Assembly: GCA_021647245.1 (NCBI GenBank) | Contig: JAKIVC010000017.1 | Span: forward strand, 1-58,231 | Direction of reading: 5' to 3' | Length of the DNA stretch: 58,231 bases | Origin: Gammaproteobacteria bacterium | GTDB lineage: Bacteria; Pseudomonadota; Gammaproteobacteria; RBG-16-57-12 | Part shown: in pieces, positions 37,151 through 45,192 of the stretch | Position numbering within the stretch: position 1 is the first letter of the stretch | Layout of the letters: every line of letters starts with the position of its first letter | Translations under genes and position numbers: made by a program | Notes under the pieces: generated by a model | What the model was told of the DNA's origin: nothing | Seen by the model: the letters and a program-made list of their open reading frames with translations, nothing else | Databases searched by the model: none

Positions 37151-38431
37151 ATGAATAATCGATTGATTTTTGTTGAAGAGTACACAGTCGCATCGTTGCG
37201 GGGTGAAATTAGAGAACAGATGAAGCGCCTTGATAAGCCTGTGGTGCTTTTATTGCGGGGTAGTGGAGAGGTTTACTCACACCTGTTGGATGAAGTATCC
37301 GGTTGGGATGATATAACGATTTTGGTTGATGAGTGCGCATATTCTGATTTGGATCTCCTCTGCTTTGATACCACGACCTCGCTTGCGGAGGCGCTGCATA
37401 CCTATATTGATAAAACGGGGAAGACTATTATTGCGCCCGTAACGGGTTCGTATTATAAAAAAAGGCCACTCTATCTGATTGGTATTCCAAAGTCGGGCAC
37501 ACACTTGTTGATGGCGCTTGCCAAGGTGTTTGGGTATGTAGCGCGAGGTGCTTCACCTGAAAAGCCGAAAGGGGGGGAGTGGCACTATGTGGAGCACAAT
37601 AATGCTCATACGACTGCAAAAAACTTCTTTATTGAGAGCGTTTATAAGGGCGACTTTGGCTTAAGGGATCACCCCTTTATCTACTCTCCGGCACTATTCA
37701 TCTATAGAAATCCTGCTGATGTCGTTATCTCCGAGGTGAGTTATTATCCTAAAAAAGGTAACAGCGCTTTTTATAACTATTTTACCGGGAAATCATTCGA
37801 AAAACGATTGTCGCTGTTGATCAATGACCCATACCTGCTGGGTACTATACGGGATCGTATTGTTCAATATATCCCTTGGTTATCATTTCCCAATGTAATT
37901 CCGGTCTCATTTGAAGAGTGTGTCGGCTCTCATCGAGGTGGTGACGACACGCTACTTTATCAATTGATCTGGTCACTTCAGTTGAAATTGCATATTCCCG
38001 GCTCACCGGTTGAGTTTGCCAGTCAACTGTTGCTCTCATCGAGTGAGACGCACTACAAGGGGTTATGTGGTCGTTATAAAGAACACTTTTCTGCAGATAA
38101 CTATTGTGCGTTCAATGCGTTGCCTACTGATTTTACAGCACTTTTCGGGTATAAATGCAGCCTGAAAGCGGCCGTTTTCTCTTCGAATATTGACCGATAC
38201 CGGCGACGAAGCCTAGTGGTGGACGAAGCACCAGAATGGCCGCCTATTATCAGGGATAATCAATTTCTTGATCACCGGATTATTGAGTGTCAGGGTGAGC
38301 TGTATGGCGTTCCGTTTGGAACGGCTCTGGCCGATTTGAAGAGATTATTACAGGAAGAGGACTCACCGATCGTCGCTGGACGGTATGTGGAGGAGGTCAA
38401 AGTGAAGTTAATTAAAAAATATATCGGTTAA
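37151..38431 (+). CDS. sulfotransferase family protein
   Basis: A 426-residue cytosolic protein. After an N-terminal 100-residue domain of unknown role comes the classical PAPS loop LIGIPKSGTHLLMALAK (about 109-125), then ALFIYRNPADVVISEVSYY, the 3'-phosphate binding strand and helix of sulfotransferases. With the preceding protein it suggests sulfation of the glycan or of a glycosylated protein (inference). Base composition is AT-rich like its neighbour. It is 29 bases from the gene before and three from the gene after, so one transcript. Confidence 0.8.
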   Translation: MNNRLIFVEEYTVASLRGEIREQMKRLDKPVVLLLRGSGEVYSHLLDEVSGWDDITILVDECAYSDLDLLCFDTTTSLAEALHTYIDKTGKTIIAPVTGSYYKKRPLYLIGIPKSGTHLLMALAKVFGYVARGASPEKPKGGEWHYVEHNNAHTTAKNFFIESVYKGDFGLRDHPFIYSPALFIYRNPADVVISEVSYYPKKGNSAFYNYFTGKSFEKRLSLLINDPYLLGTIRDRIVQYIPWLSFPNVIPVSFEECVGSHRGGDDTLLYQLIWSLQLKLHIPGSPVEFASQLLLSSSETHYKGLCGRYKEHFSADNYCAFNALPTDFTALFGYKCSLKAAVFSSNIDRYRRRSLVVDEAPEWPPIIRDNQFLDHRIIECQGELYGVPFGTALADLKRLLQEEDSPIVAGRYVEEVKVKLIKKYIG

Positions 38432-38434
38432 AAT

Positions 38435-39703
38435 ATGCCAACACTCCATGTAATAGACCCACTGCTGGTTGATCAGGGTGGGCACTATTTGAGCCAGCAT
38501 GTGGCGCTCTGGAACCTGTGCCAATCCAGGGGTTACCAGATGGTCAGTTATTGCTCTCTTGATTTTGACCCCTTGTTGATGCCGACCGGTGTCGAGGTGG
38601 TTGCCACTTTTGGCGGTGTTGAGCTGCCCACGCTCAACGGGCATTACTGTACTGTACTGGGTGCGAGCAATATGCAGAGTTATCAGGCGTTGCAGAGGCT
38701 TGAGCCGTCGTTATTCAAAGATGACGATATTGTGTTTCTCACCTCAATGACTGCCGAGTGTGTGGTCGCCTATGGGCAATGGCTGCGGGAGCTGATTGAT
38801 AAAACAAAATGTCGGTTTGGCCTCTACGCACATATCAGCTCAGAGGTGGATGATACCCTTGCCCGCGATATTCGGCGTCATGGCCTGCCACTCAGTGATG
38901 ACTCCTTTGCCGCACTGGATGAGACAGTAGTGCCCAATGAGGTGAAGCGCTCCATGTACCGCTATCTCTTTGAGAGCATTCCCGAAGGGGAGGTCGAGCG
39001 CTTTCGTATTTTCTATGAAGAGCCATTTCCAAACCGGAATTTTATCGACCTGGCGCAAAAGCCCGGTTTGCGCTTTATCTATCTGCATTCACTCTATCCG
39101 GGAGAGGATCTGGATAGTGACCATCCCACCCCATCCGGGATAACCAATATCGCCTGTTTAGGCTCGGGGGGTTTGGGAGGGAACGGTGTGAATAAAGGTC
39201 AGCACCTACTGGCAGGTATTGTCGACGGTGTTTTGCAGCAACACGACAACATCACCTTCACGGTGCAACTAGGTAATCGCTTTGCAGCAGGCAATATGAC
39301 GGATATTCAGCGCCAGCAGCATGAACTTCTGGAGCCGCGTGGCAAGGTATCTATTTATAATGGATTGTTAAGTTGTCGTGAGTATTGTTCGTTAGTCGCG
39401 CAATCCGACCTGATGTTACTGCCATACAGTCCTCGTTATCGCCACATTATGTCAGGAATTTTTGATGATGCGCTCTATCTGGGGAAAATCTGCATTATTC
39501 CCCGACAGAGTAAAATGGCACTGTGGATGGATCGGCATAATCTGGATTTCCCGATGTTTGAAAAATGGGATCAAACATCGATATTAATGGCGATTGATGA
39601 TGCACTGGCACGCTTGCCGTTTTATCAGCAGCAGGCACAGGCGGCACAGAAAATTCGCAGAGAGAGCTGGGCCAGAAATAACCCTATCGATGTTTTTTCA
39701 TAA
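38435..39703 (+). CDS. glycosyltransferase (GT-B, GT4-like)
   Basis: A 422-residue protein with the two Rossmann-like halves of GT-B enzymes. The N-terminal VIDPLLVDQGGHYLSQHVALW carries the acceptor-side Gly-Gly-His. The C-terminal half has NKGQHLLAGIVDGVLQ, then VSIYNGLLSCREYCSLVAQSDLMLLPYSPRY, the usual donor-binding area, although the E-x7-E motif is degenerate. It probably transfers one of the sugars made by the locus. Donor and acceptor unknown. Confidence 0.7.
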   Translation: MPTLHVIDPLLVDQGGHYLSQHVALWNLCQSRGYQMVSYCSLDFDPLLMPTGVEVVATFGGVELPTLNGHYCTVLGASNMQSYQALQRLEPSLFKDDDIVFLTSMTAECVVAYGQWLRELIDKTKCRFGLYAHISSEVDDTLARDIRRHGLPLSDDSFAALDETVVPNEVKRSMYRYLFESIPEGEVERFRIFYEEPFPNRNFIDLAQKPGLRFIYLHSLYPGEDLDSDHPTPSGITNIACLGSGGLGGNGVNKGQHLLAGIVDGVLQQHDNITFTVQLGNRFAAGNMTDIQRQQHELLEPRGKVSIYNGLLSCREYCSLVAQSDLMLLPYSPRYRHIMSGIFDDALYLGKICIIPRQSKMALWMDRHNLDFPMFEKWDQTSILMAIDDALARLPFYQQQAQAAQKIRRESWARNNPIDVFS

Positions 39704-39714
39704 CACTATTGTAA

Positions 39715-40665
39715 CTACTCAGCGTATTCATCTTTTAAGCTCAACAAAACAAGGTTATCTAGGCGGATGGTTTTTAGAGGGGCGCTGTCCATGAAAAAGA
39801 AGGTTACATTAGCAATGCGCGCCATCTCCATGGCACGTTTGGCGGGCGCTTGCTTGACCTGTTGCAGGTTGATCTGAAACTGATTCCAGCCTGGCTTGAG
39901 TGGCATTTGTGTGTTGTATCGGTCGTTATAGTGTTGGCCATTTTCATGGTGTAAATTGTCGTTGATGCGAAAATAGAGCGGCCATGTTTGATCGCCACTA
40001 TTGTAAATTTCAAACTGCAAAAAGGCGTAACCGCGCCAGTCACTTACCCTCGGGGTGAGAGTGAATCCTGGGTGTTTATCTGTTGAGCTGATATGAACGC
40101 GTAGCTGTTTTGATTCATGTTGGACAATCTTTAGTGGTCGTTTGCTGTCCCATCTCGATTGTTCAAAGGGGGTCTCAAAGTCGGCAATAATGGGGTGTTT
40201 GTGATGCGCAATGAGTGTGTCGGCAGTGATCGACAGCAATGGGGTTAAAGAGCAGATCAGTAACAGCGTGAGCAGCGATATCAGGCCTAACTTCATACGG
40301 CTGTTCAAGCGTAATCTGAGTTGGAAAATAGAGAGTGCCAGTAAAGAACCCAATAAGTTATTGAGTAGATCATCGACGGAAGCCTGCCGGCCTATTATTA
40401 GCTGAACGGCCTCAATAACCACACTGAGAAGCAGCGTAATCAGCAGCGCCACGGCTATGCGAGAGGTTAATGATGAGAAATGTCGTTGCAGGTAGGGTAA
40501 TAGAGAGGCGGTCAGCAGGAAAAAATATCCGATATGACCCAGGTTCCAGATCGCCACCTGGTAATCATTAAACTGACCGCTGATATTGGGAGTGAAAAGC
40601 AGTATAGTTGCGATGAGTAATAAAGCTTTTGCCCAATGATGTCGCATAACTTCATAAGTGGTCAT
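39715..40665 (-). CDS. VanZ-like membrane protein with C-terminal carbohydrate-binding-type domain
   Basis: A 316-residue protein. The first 145 residues have four or five hydrophobic helices with the VanZ pattern (GHIGYFFLLTASLLPYL, SVVIEAVQLIIGRQASVDDLLNNLLGSLL). A periplasmic beta-rich domain of about 165 residues follows (DFETPFEQSRWD...RVSDWRGYAFLQFEIYNSG...RLDNLVLL), like the jelly-roll modules that bind carbohydrate. VanZ proteins are linked to envelope and polysaccharide phenotypes. The fusion suggests interaction with the glycan made by neighbours. It faces the opposite direction, so it splits the locus. Confidence 0.75.
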   Translation of the reverse strand: MTTYEVMRHHWAKALLLIATILLFTPNISGQFNDYQVAIWNLGHIGYFFLLTASLLPYLQRHFSSLTSRIAVALLITLLLSVVIEAVQLIIGRQASVDDLLNNLLGSLLALSIFQLRLRLNSRMKLGLISLLTLLLICSLTPLLSITADTLIAHHKHPIIADFETPFEQSRWDSKRPLKIVQHESKQLRVHISSTDKHPGFTLTPRVSDWRGYAFLQFEIYNSGDQTWPLYFRINDNLHHENGQHYNDRYNTQMPLKPGWNQFQINLQQVKQAPAKRAMEMARIANVTFFFMDSAPLKTIRLDNLVLLSLKDEYAE

Positions 40666-40779
40666 GACTGTCCTGTTCGGGTTGAACCAATAACCCTAAC
40701 CCTTAGGCCTATCTGGCGGCTCCTTGTTTCCATGCTCACGCGAGGGGGCGCACGCGGCACTACTCTTTTGTACGGTATG

Positions 40780-40805
40780 GGTTTCCACGGAGGACCGTGG
40801 AAACC
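40780..40805. repeat. perfect 11-base inverted repeat (REP-like palindrome)
   Basis: GGTTTCCACGG (40780-40790), loop AGGA, CCGTGGAAACC (40795-40805). No T tract follows in either direction, so it is not a standard terminator. Palindromes built on TTCCACG/CGTGGAA are commonly dispersed in sulfur-oxidising gammaproteobacterial genomes (recollection, not searched). Confidence 0.65.
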
Positions 40806-40846
40806 AGGAGGTAAGATTGTGCATAATTCGATAAATTATACGGGTT

Positions 40847-42319
40847 TTAACTTATAGCCGCCATCGCGGTTTTGACACGCTCAGCATAATCGGTATCTGC
40901 CGCTTTGATTTGCGCTAACATCTGCTCCTGTGAGTGACTACTGGCATGAATCAGTGCGCCCGCAATATTTCCCGCCAGCTGGTTTTTTTGCTCATCGGAC
41001 ATCAAGCGGTAGAGTGTGCCGGCTTGGGTGAAGTTATCATCTTGCTGGGTATCATGGGGTTTTACCCACGCTTCACTCTCAAGGGGAAGTGGTGGCTCTG
41101 CAACTTCAGGCTGTGGTGCGGGGGCGCCCTCAGTTATCTGGTCATTTGGGTAGAAGTTGACGCCACTGCCTTGATTATTGTCATTGCCAAAGGCGGGCGG
41201 CATACCCGCCATTGCGCCATCACGCTGATAGTGGTGAAAAGGGCAGCGAGGTGAATTGACCGGCAGTTGGTTGGCATTGGCACCGATGCGGTAGCGGTGA
41301 GCATCCGGGTAGGCCATCAGGCGTGCCTGTAGCATTTTGTCAGGTGATGCACCAAGACCGGGTACTAGATTGCCAGGGCTGAAGGCGGCCTGCTCGGTTT
41401 CGGCGAAATAGTTTTTAACATTGCGGTTTAACTCCATTTGACCGATCTCAATGAGTGGGAAATCGCTGTGTGGCCAGACTTTGGTGAGGTCAAAAGGGTT
41501 CATTTGACCGTCGCGAGCCTGTGCTTCGCTCATGACCTGCACCTTCACTGTCCAGCTGGGAAAATCACCGCGATTGATTGCATCCACTAGATCTTGTTGT
41601 GCACCGAAAGATGGCATGTTTGCCGCCTCTTCGTTGGTAAGATTTTTGATTCCCTGATTGGTTTTGAAGTGCCACTTTACCCAGATACGCTCCCCCTTGT
41701 CATTCCACATGCTCAGGGTGTGGGAGCTGAACCCGTGCATGTGCCGGTAGGAGTAGGGGATACCGCGGTCTGACATCAGAATGGTCATTTGATGCAGCGA
41801 TTGCGGGGTGTTGGCCCAGAACTCGAACATTGCCGCCGGGTCAGGCAGGTTGGTGGCCGGGTTTTTTTTCTGTGAGTGAACGAAATCGGGGAACTTGATC
41901 GGGTCACGGAGAAAGAAGACCGGGGTGTTGTTGCCGACCATGTCCCAATTGCCCTCTTCGGTGTAAAACTTGATGGCAAATCCGCGGGGGTCACGGGCGT
42001 AGTCGCTGGAGTCCTGCCCCCCTCCAACCGTAGAAAAGCGCACGAAAATATCGGTTTTATTGCCTTCATTGTGTAGGAATTTTGCGATGGTGTTTTGTGA
42101 CATATCCTTGCTTAGGGTGAATGTTCCATAAGCACCGGTACCGCGTGCGTGTACTACCCGCTCCGGGATACGCTCTCGATTAAAATGCGCCAGTTTTTCA
42201 AACATACGGAAATTGTCGAAAGTGAGGGGGCCATGCTCACCCGCGCTAATGCTTGTTTGGTCATTCGCAATAGGTGCACCGTTGACACTGGTTAATGGGC
42301 ACTTTGGTGTTTTTTCCAT
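40847..42319 (-). CDS. katA: monofunctional haem catalase
   Basis: A 490-residue small-subunit catalase that disproportionates hydrogen peroxide. The distal His57 is in VVHARGTGAYG, distal Asn in MVGNNTPVFFLRD, and proximal haem ligand Tyr in RLMAYPDAHRYRIG. The C-terminal helical region ends normally, without the flavodoxin-like domain of large catalases. Start ATG is preceded by a GGAGTC-like site. It is divergent from the CgeB-like gene; no clear OxyR box was identified by eye. Presence shows aerobic or microaerobic life. Confidence 0.95.
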   Translation of the reverse strand: MEKTPKCPLTSVNGAPIANDQTSISAGEHGPLTFDNFRMFEKLAHFNRERIPERVVHARGTGAYGTFTLSKDMSQNTIAKFLHNEGNKTDIFVRFSTVGGGQDSSDYARDPRGFAIKFYTEEGNWDMVGNNTPVFFLRDPIKFPDFVHSQKKNPATNLPDPAAMFEFWANTPQSLHQMTILMSDRGIPYSYRHMHGFSSHTLSMWNDKGERIWVKWHFKTNQGIKNLTNEEAANMPSFGAQQDLVDAINRGDFPSWTVKVQVMSEAQARDGQMNPFDLTKVWPHSDFPLIEIGQMELNRNVKNYFAETEQAAFSPGNLVPGLGASPDKMLQARLMAYPDAHRYRIGANANQLPVNSPRCPFHHYQRDGAMAGMPPAFGNDNNQGSGVNFYPNDQITEGAPAPQPEVAEPPLPLESEAWVKPHDTQQDDNFTQAGTLYRLMSDEQKNQLAGNIAGALIHASSHSQEQMLAQIKAADTDYAERVKTAMAAIS

Positions 42320-42517
42320 ATAGGACTCCGGCTGGGGATTAGGGTGAATAAAAACTATAGACTTTGGGTGAAGATTTCTCTACGGCAGATTTTTAATTAA
42401 CATTAGTCGGTAGATGAGTTCATGGTAAGCTGGCGCTGCTTTTATCTGTTTTGTACTGGCTTAAATTTGGTCTGTTTTCCCAGCAGACCGTGACAATAGG
42501 TGGCGGCTACTTCTACT

Positions 42518-43447
42518 ATGAAATTCAAATTAATATACGAAAATCACGGTCATTTCGGTATTCATGTGGGGGACTATTTTCTCTATTTGAAATACGCTCT
42601 GGAGTCGTTGGGGCACCGTGCTGATATTGAGTATGCCTTCTGCCCGGGAGAGATGAATATTGTGCTTGAGTGCTTTAACGATGCTTTCGCAGAAAAAGTA
42701 GAGTCAAACTGGACCCCAGGCACGGCAATGATTGTGGTTGCCACGGAGTTTTTGACGGGCCACACCTTTAATGATATTTACCAAGATGCCGCTGAAAACC
42801 AGCGGGCATCTGACCATAATCAGCGCCGGGATTTCTGGCAGATGCGCTACACAAATTTTATCCGTTTGATGCCCCGCTTTTCTGCCATCTGGCACGTTTC
42901 GGATGAGCAGCAGCTGGTCTATCAACAAGCGTTCCCAGATAAAGTAGTCGACTACTTGCCCCATGGCTATTGTGAGTCGTTTGCTACCGTTGAACACCGC
43001 AGTAACGCGGAGAAGGATATTGATATACTGTTTACCGGTGCGATGACCACTTACCGCCGCCAGGTGCTGGATGCGCTAGAACAAGGTGGTTTGAAGGTGC
43101 TATCAACCGTGCAGTTTACCGCCCCCTTTCATCGTGAAGATTTGATCGCCCGCAGTAAGTTAACCCTGAATATTAAACAGCACCCCGACTGGCAGCACGA
43201 GTCGGTTACACGCCTCTACTACCACATCTGTAACGACTCGCTGTTAATGACAGACCAATGTCGTTATACAACAGATCTGCACCACCATGTTATCGAGCGG
43301 GATGGGGAGTGGCTGGATACGGTACAGCGGGTGTTATCCCAGGGTGGCTTCACCGAACGGGCGGTAGCAACTCGGGAGCGCTATGCCTTAGCGCGACCAG
43401 TGGCTGCAGTGATGGATCCGCTGTTGCAGCGGGTTGAGCTGTTGTGA
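42518..43447 (+). CDS. CgeB/YkvP-like glycosyltransferase
   Basis: A 309-residue protein. The N-terminal LIYENHGHFGIHVGDYFLYLKYALESLGH and the C-terminal IDILFTGAMTTYRRQVLDAL then LIARSKLTLNIKQHPDW...RLYYHICNDSLLMTDQC form the donor-site half of CgeB-type GT-B transferases. The ATG at 42518 is favoured because homologous N-termini begin there; a GTG at 42500 is possible, and neither has a good ribosome site. The stop overlaps the next start (TGATG). It heads a three-gene operon with a NeuB-like synthase. Confidence 0.72.
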   Translation: MKFKLIYENHGHFGIHVGDYFLYLKYALESLGHRADIEYAFCPGEMNIVLECFNDAFAEKVESNWTPGTAMIVVATEFLTGHTFNDIYQDAAENQRASDHNQRRDFWQMRYTNFIRLMPRFSAIWHVSDEQQLVYQQAFPDKVVDYLPHGYCESFATVEHRSNAEKDIDILFTGAMTTYRRQVLDALEQGGLKVLSTVQFTAPFHREDLIARSKLTLNIKQHPDWQHESVTRLYYHICNDSLLMTDQCRYTTDLHHHVIERDGEWLDTVQRVLSQGGFTERAVATRERYALARPVAAVMDPLLQRVELL

Positions 43448-44301
43448 TGCCGTTCTTTATCGCCGAAGTCTCCAGTAACCACCATGGCGACCTGCAGCGC
43501 TGTTTTCAGTTTATCGATAAAGCCGCTGAAATGGGTTGTGATGCGGTCAAGTTTCAACTGTTTAAAATCGACCAACTTTTTTCCCCTGAAGTGCTGCGAG
43601 CAAGTGAGCAGCATCGTCAGCGACGAGAGTGGGAGCTACCACTATCATTTCTGCCTGCTCTGGCGGAGCGGTGCCAGCAGCAGAGTATTCAGTTTGCCTG
43701 TACTCCTTTTTATCTACAAGCCGTTGAACAGCTGCAACCCTATGTCGATTTTTATAAAATAGCTTCCTATGAACTGCTGTGGGATGAGTTACTGGTGGCG
43801 TGTGCTGAAACAGCCAAACCGGTGGTTCTCTCCACAGGCATGGCAACGCTGGATGAGGTGAAACATGCGGTGGATCTGTTCAAGTGTAATACTCAACAGT
43901 TGAGTTTGTTGCACTGTGTTTCGGGCTACCCGACACCGATTGATCAGTGCAATTTGGCGGCGATTCAGACCCTGCGTGATTGCTGTGGTTGCCCGGTGGG
44001 TTGGTCTGATCACACGGTTTCGCCCATGGTGCTACAACGCGCTGTGCACCGTTGGGGGGCGGAAATAGTGGAGTTTCATCTCGACCTTGATACGCAAGGC
44101 GAAGAGTATGCCGCGGGGCACTGCTGGTTGCCAGAGAAGATTGCGCCACTCATCCGTGATATTCGCAGTGCCTTTACGGCGGATGGCTCGGCACGCAAGG
44201 AGCCAGCGCTGGTTGAGCAGGTTGATCGAGACTGGCGAGCAGATCCGCAGGATGGTCTGCGTCCGCTGCGCCATATTCGCAAAACATTTGGCAGGGGGTA
44301 G
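43447..44301 (+). CDS. short NeuB/PseI-like nonulosonate synthase without SAF domain
   Basis: A 284-residue TIM-barrel enzyme of the sialic acid synthase family, which condenses PEP with a hexosamine-type sugar. Seen are IAEVSSNHHGD, AVKFQLFKIDQLF, FACTPFYLQAVE, VVLSTGMATLDEV, the first metal His in GWSDHT and the second in VEFHLDLD (aligned to ERHFT). The C-terminal antifreeze/SAF domain (about 60 residues) present in NeuB, PseI and LegI is absent. The PGPDH-type segment after the second His is replaced by TQGEEYAAGH. The substrate could differ from the usual. Coupled to the gene before. Confidence 0.82.
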   Translation: MPFFIAEVSSNHHGDLQRCFQFIDKAAEMGCDAVKFQLFKIDQLFSPEVLRASEQHRQRREWELPLSFLPALAERCQQQSIQFACTPFYLQAVEQLQPYVDFYKIASYELLWDELLVACAETAKPVVLSTGMATLDEVKHAVDLFKCNTQQLSLLHCVSGYPTPIDQCNLAAIQTLRDCCGCPVGWSDHTVSPMVLQRAVHRWGAEIVEFHLDLDTQGEEYAAGHCWLPEKIAPLIRDIRSAFTADGSARKEPALVEQVDRDWRADPQDGLRPLRHIRKTFGRG

Positions 44302-44304
44302 CCG

Positions 44305-45069
44305 GTGCTGGAGTCTGAAAAAAATAGAGAGCGACTGGTGATCGTAACGGGCGGAACCCGTGGCATTGGCTTAGCGATTGCGCGTCAACTGGCTGAGCAG
44401 GGTTATGCACTGGCGCTGTGGTTTCATCAGCGCAAACCGGCTGAGTCCTTGTTGGCAGAGTTGCTCTCTTGCGGTGCGACTGCCCTCTATTGTACTCAGG
44501 TCGATGTGAGTGATCGTGCCTCAGTGGTTAAGGCATTGGCGGCGCTTGAAGCGCTACCCCATGCTGTTTATGGGCTAGTGAATAATGCCGGTATCTTGCA
44601 ACAAAAACCCTTTGAAAGTCTGACCGATCAAGAGTGGGATCGTCTGCTCGATATTAACCTGAAAGGCAGCTTTATCTGTGCGCAGCTGGTGTTGCCTCTT
44701 ATGCGTGAAAAGGGTGCGGGTAGTATTGTTAATATCTCCTCCTCGGGTGGGCAGCTGGGGGGAACCCTGGCAGTCCATTATGCGGTGAGCAAAGCGGGTG
44801 TTATCGCACTGAGTAAATCATTGGCCCGTTTGGGCGCAGATGATCAGATTCGGGTTAATTGTGTGGCACCCGGTTTAATAGAAACCGAGATGACCCAGGC
44901 GGAAATATCATCCCCGGCAGGTATTGATAAAGTGAATCAGCTGATCCCGCTGCACCGGGTAGGCCAGCCCGATGAGATTGCCGATGCGGTGAGCTTTCTG
45001 CTCTCTGATCGCAGTCGCTATATTACCGGCCAGACCCTTAATGTGAATGGTGGGCTCTATATGGGCTAG
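44305..45069 (+). CDS. FabG-like short-chain dehydrogenase
   Basis: A 254-residue classical SDR. NADP motif TGGTRGIGLAIA, NNAG, catalytic Ser in NISSSGGQLGG, YAVSKAG with Tyr and Lys, and C-terminal GQTLNVNGGLYMG. Start GTG at 44305, three bases after the synthase stop. In this position it may reduce a keto group of the sugar or its acyl chain; fatty-acid FabG is less likely because no acyl carrier genes are near. Confidence 0.85.
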   Translation: MLESEKNRERLVIVTGGTRGIGLAIARQLAEQGYALALWFHQRKPAESLLAELLSCGATALYCTQVDVSDRASVVKALAALEALPHAVYGLVNNAGILQQKPFESLTDQEWDRLLDINLKGSFICAQLVLPLMREKGAGSIVNISSSGGQLGGTLAVHYAVSKAGVIALSKSLARLGADDQIRVNCVAPGLIETEMTQAEISSPAGIDKVNQLIPLHRVGQPDEIADAVSFLLSDRSRYITGQTLNVNGGLYMG

Positions 45070-45192
45070 CCGCTTTGATTACTCTATTTCACTTAATTGT
45101 GTGTGGTAATCGACACTTTCTACCCAATGCCCCTCATTGCTTACGCGTAGGGTCCGATAACCTTAAAAGTATCTATATTGGGGCATAGAGCT

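Noticed and set aside
40780-40805. Terminator for catalase or the VanZ gene
   Set aside because: Perfect hairpin but no T tract on either strand, and it lies upstream of the VanZ gene; kept as repeat.
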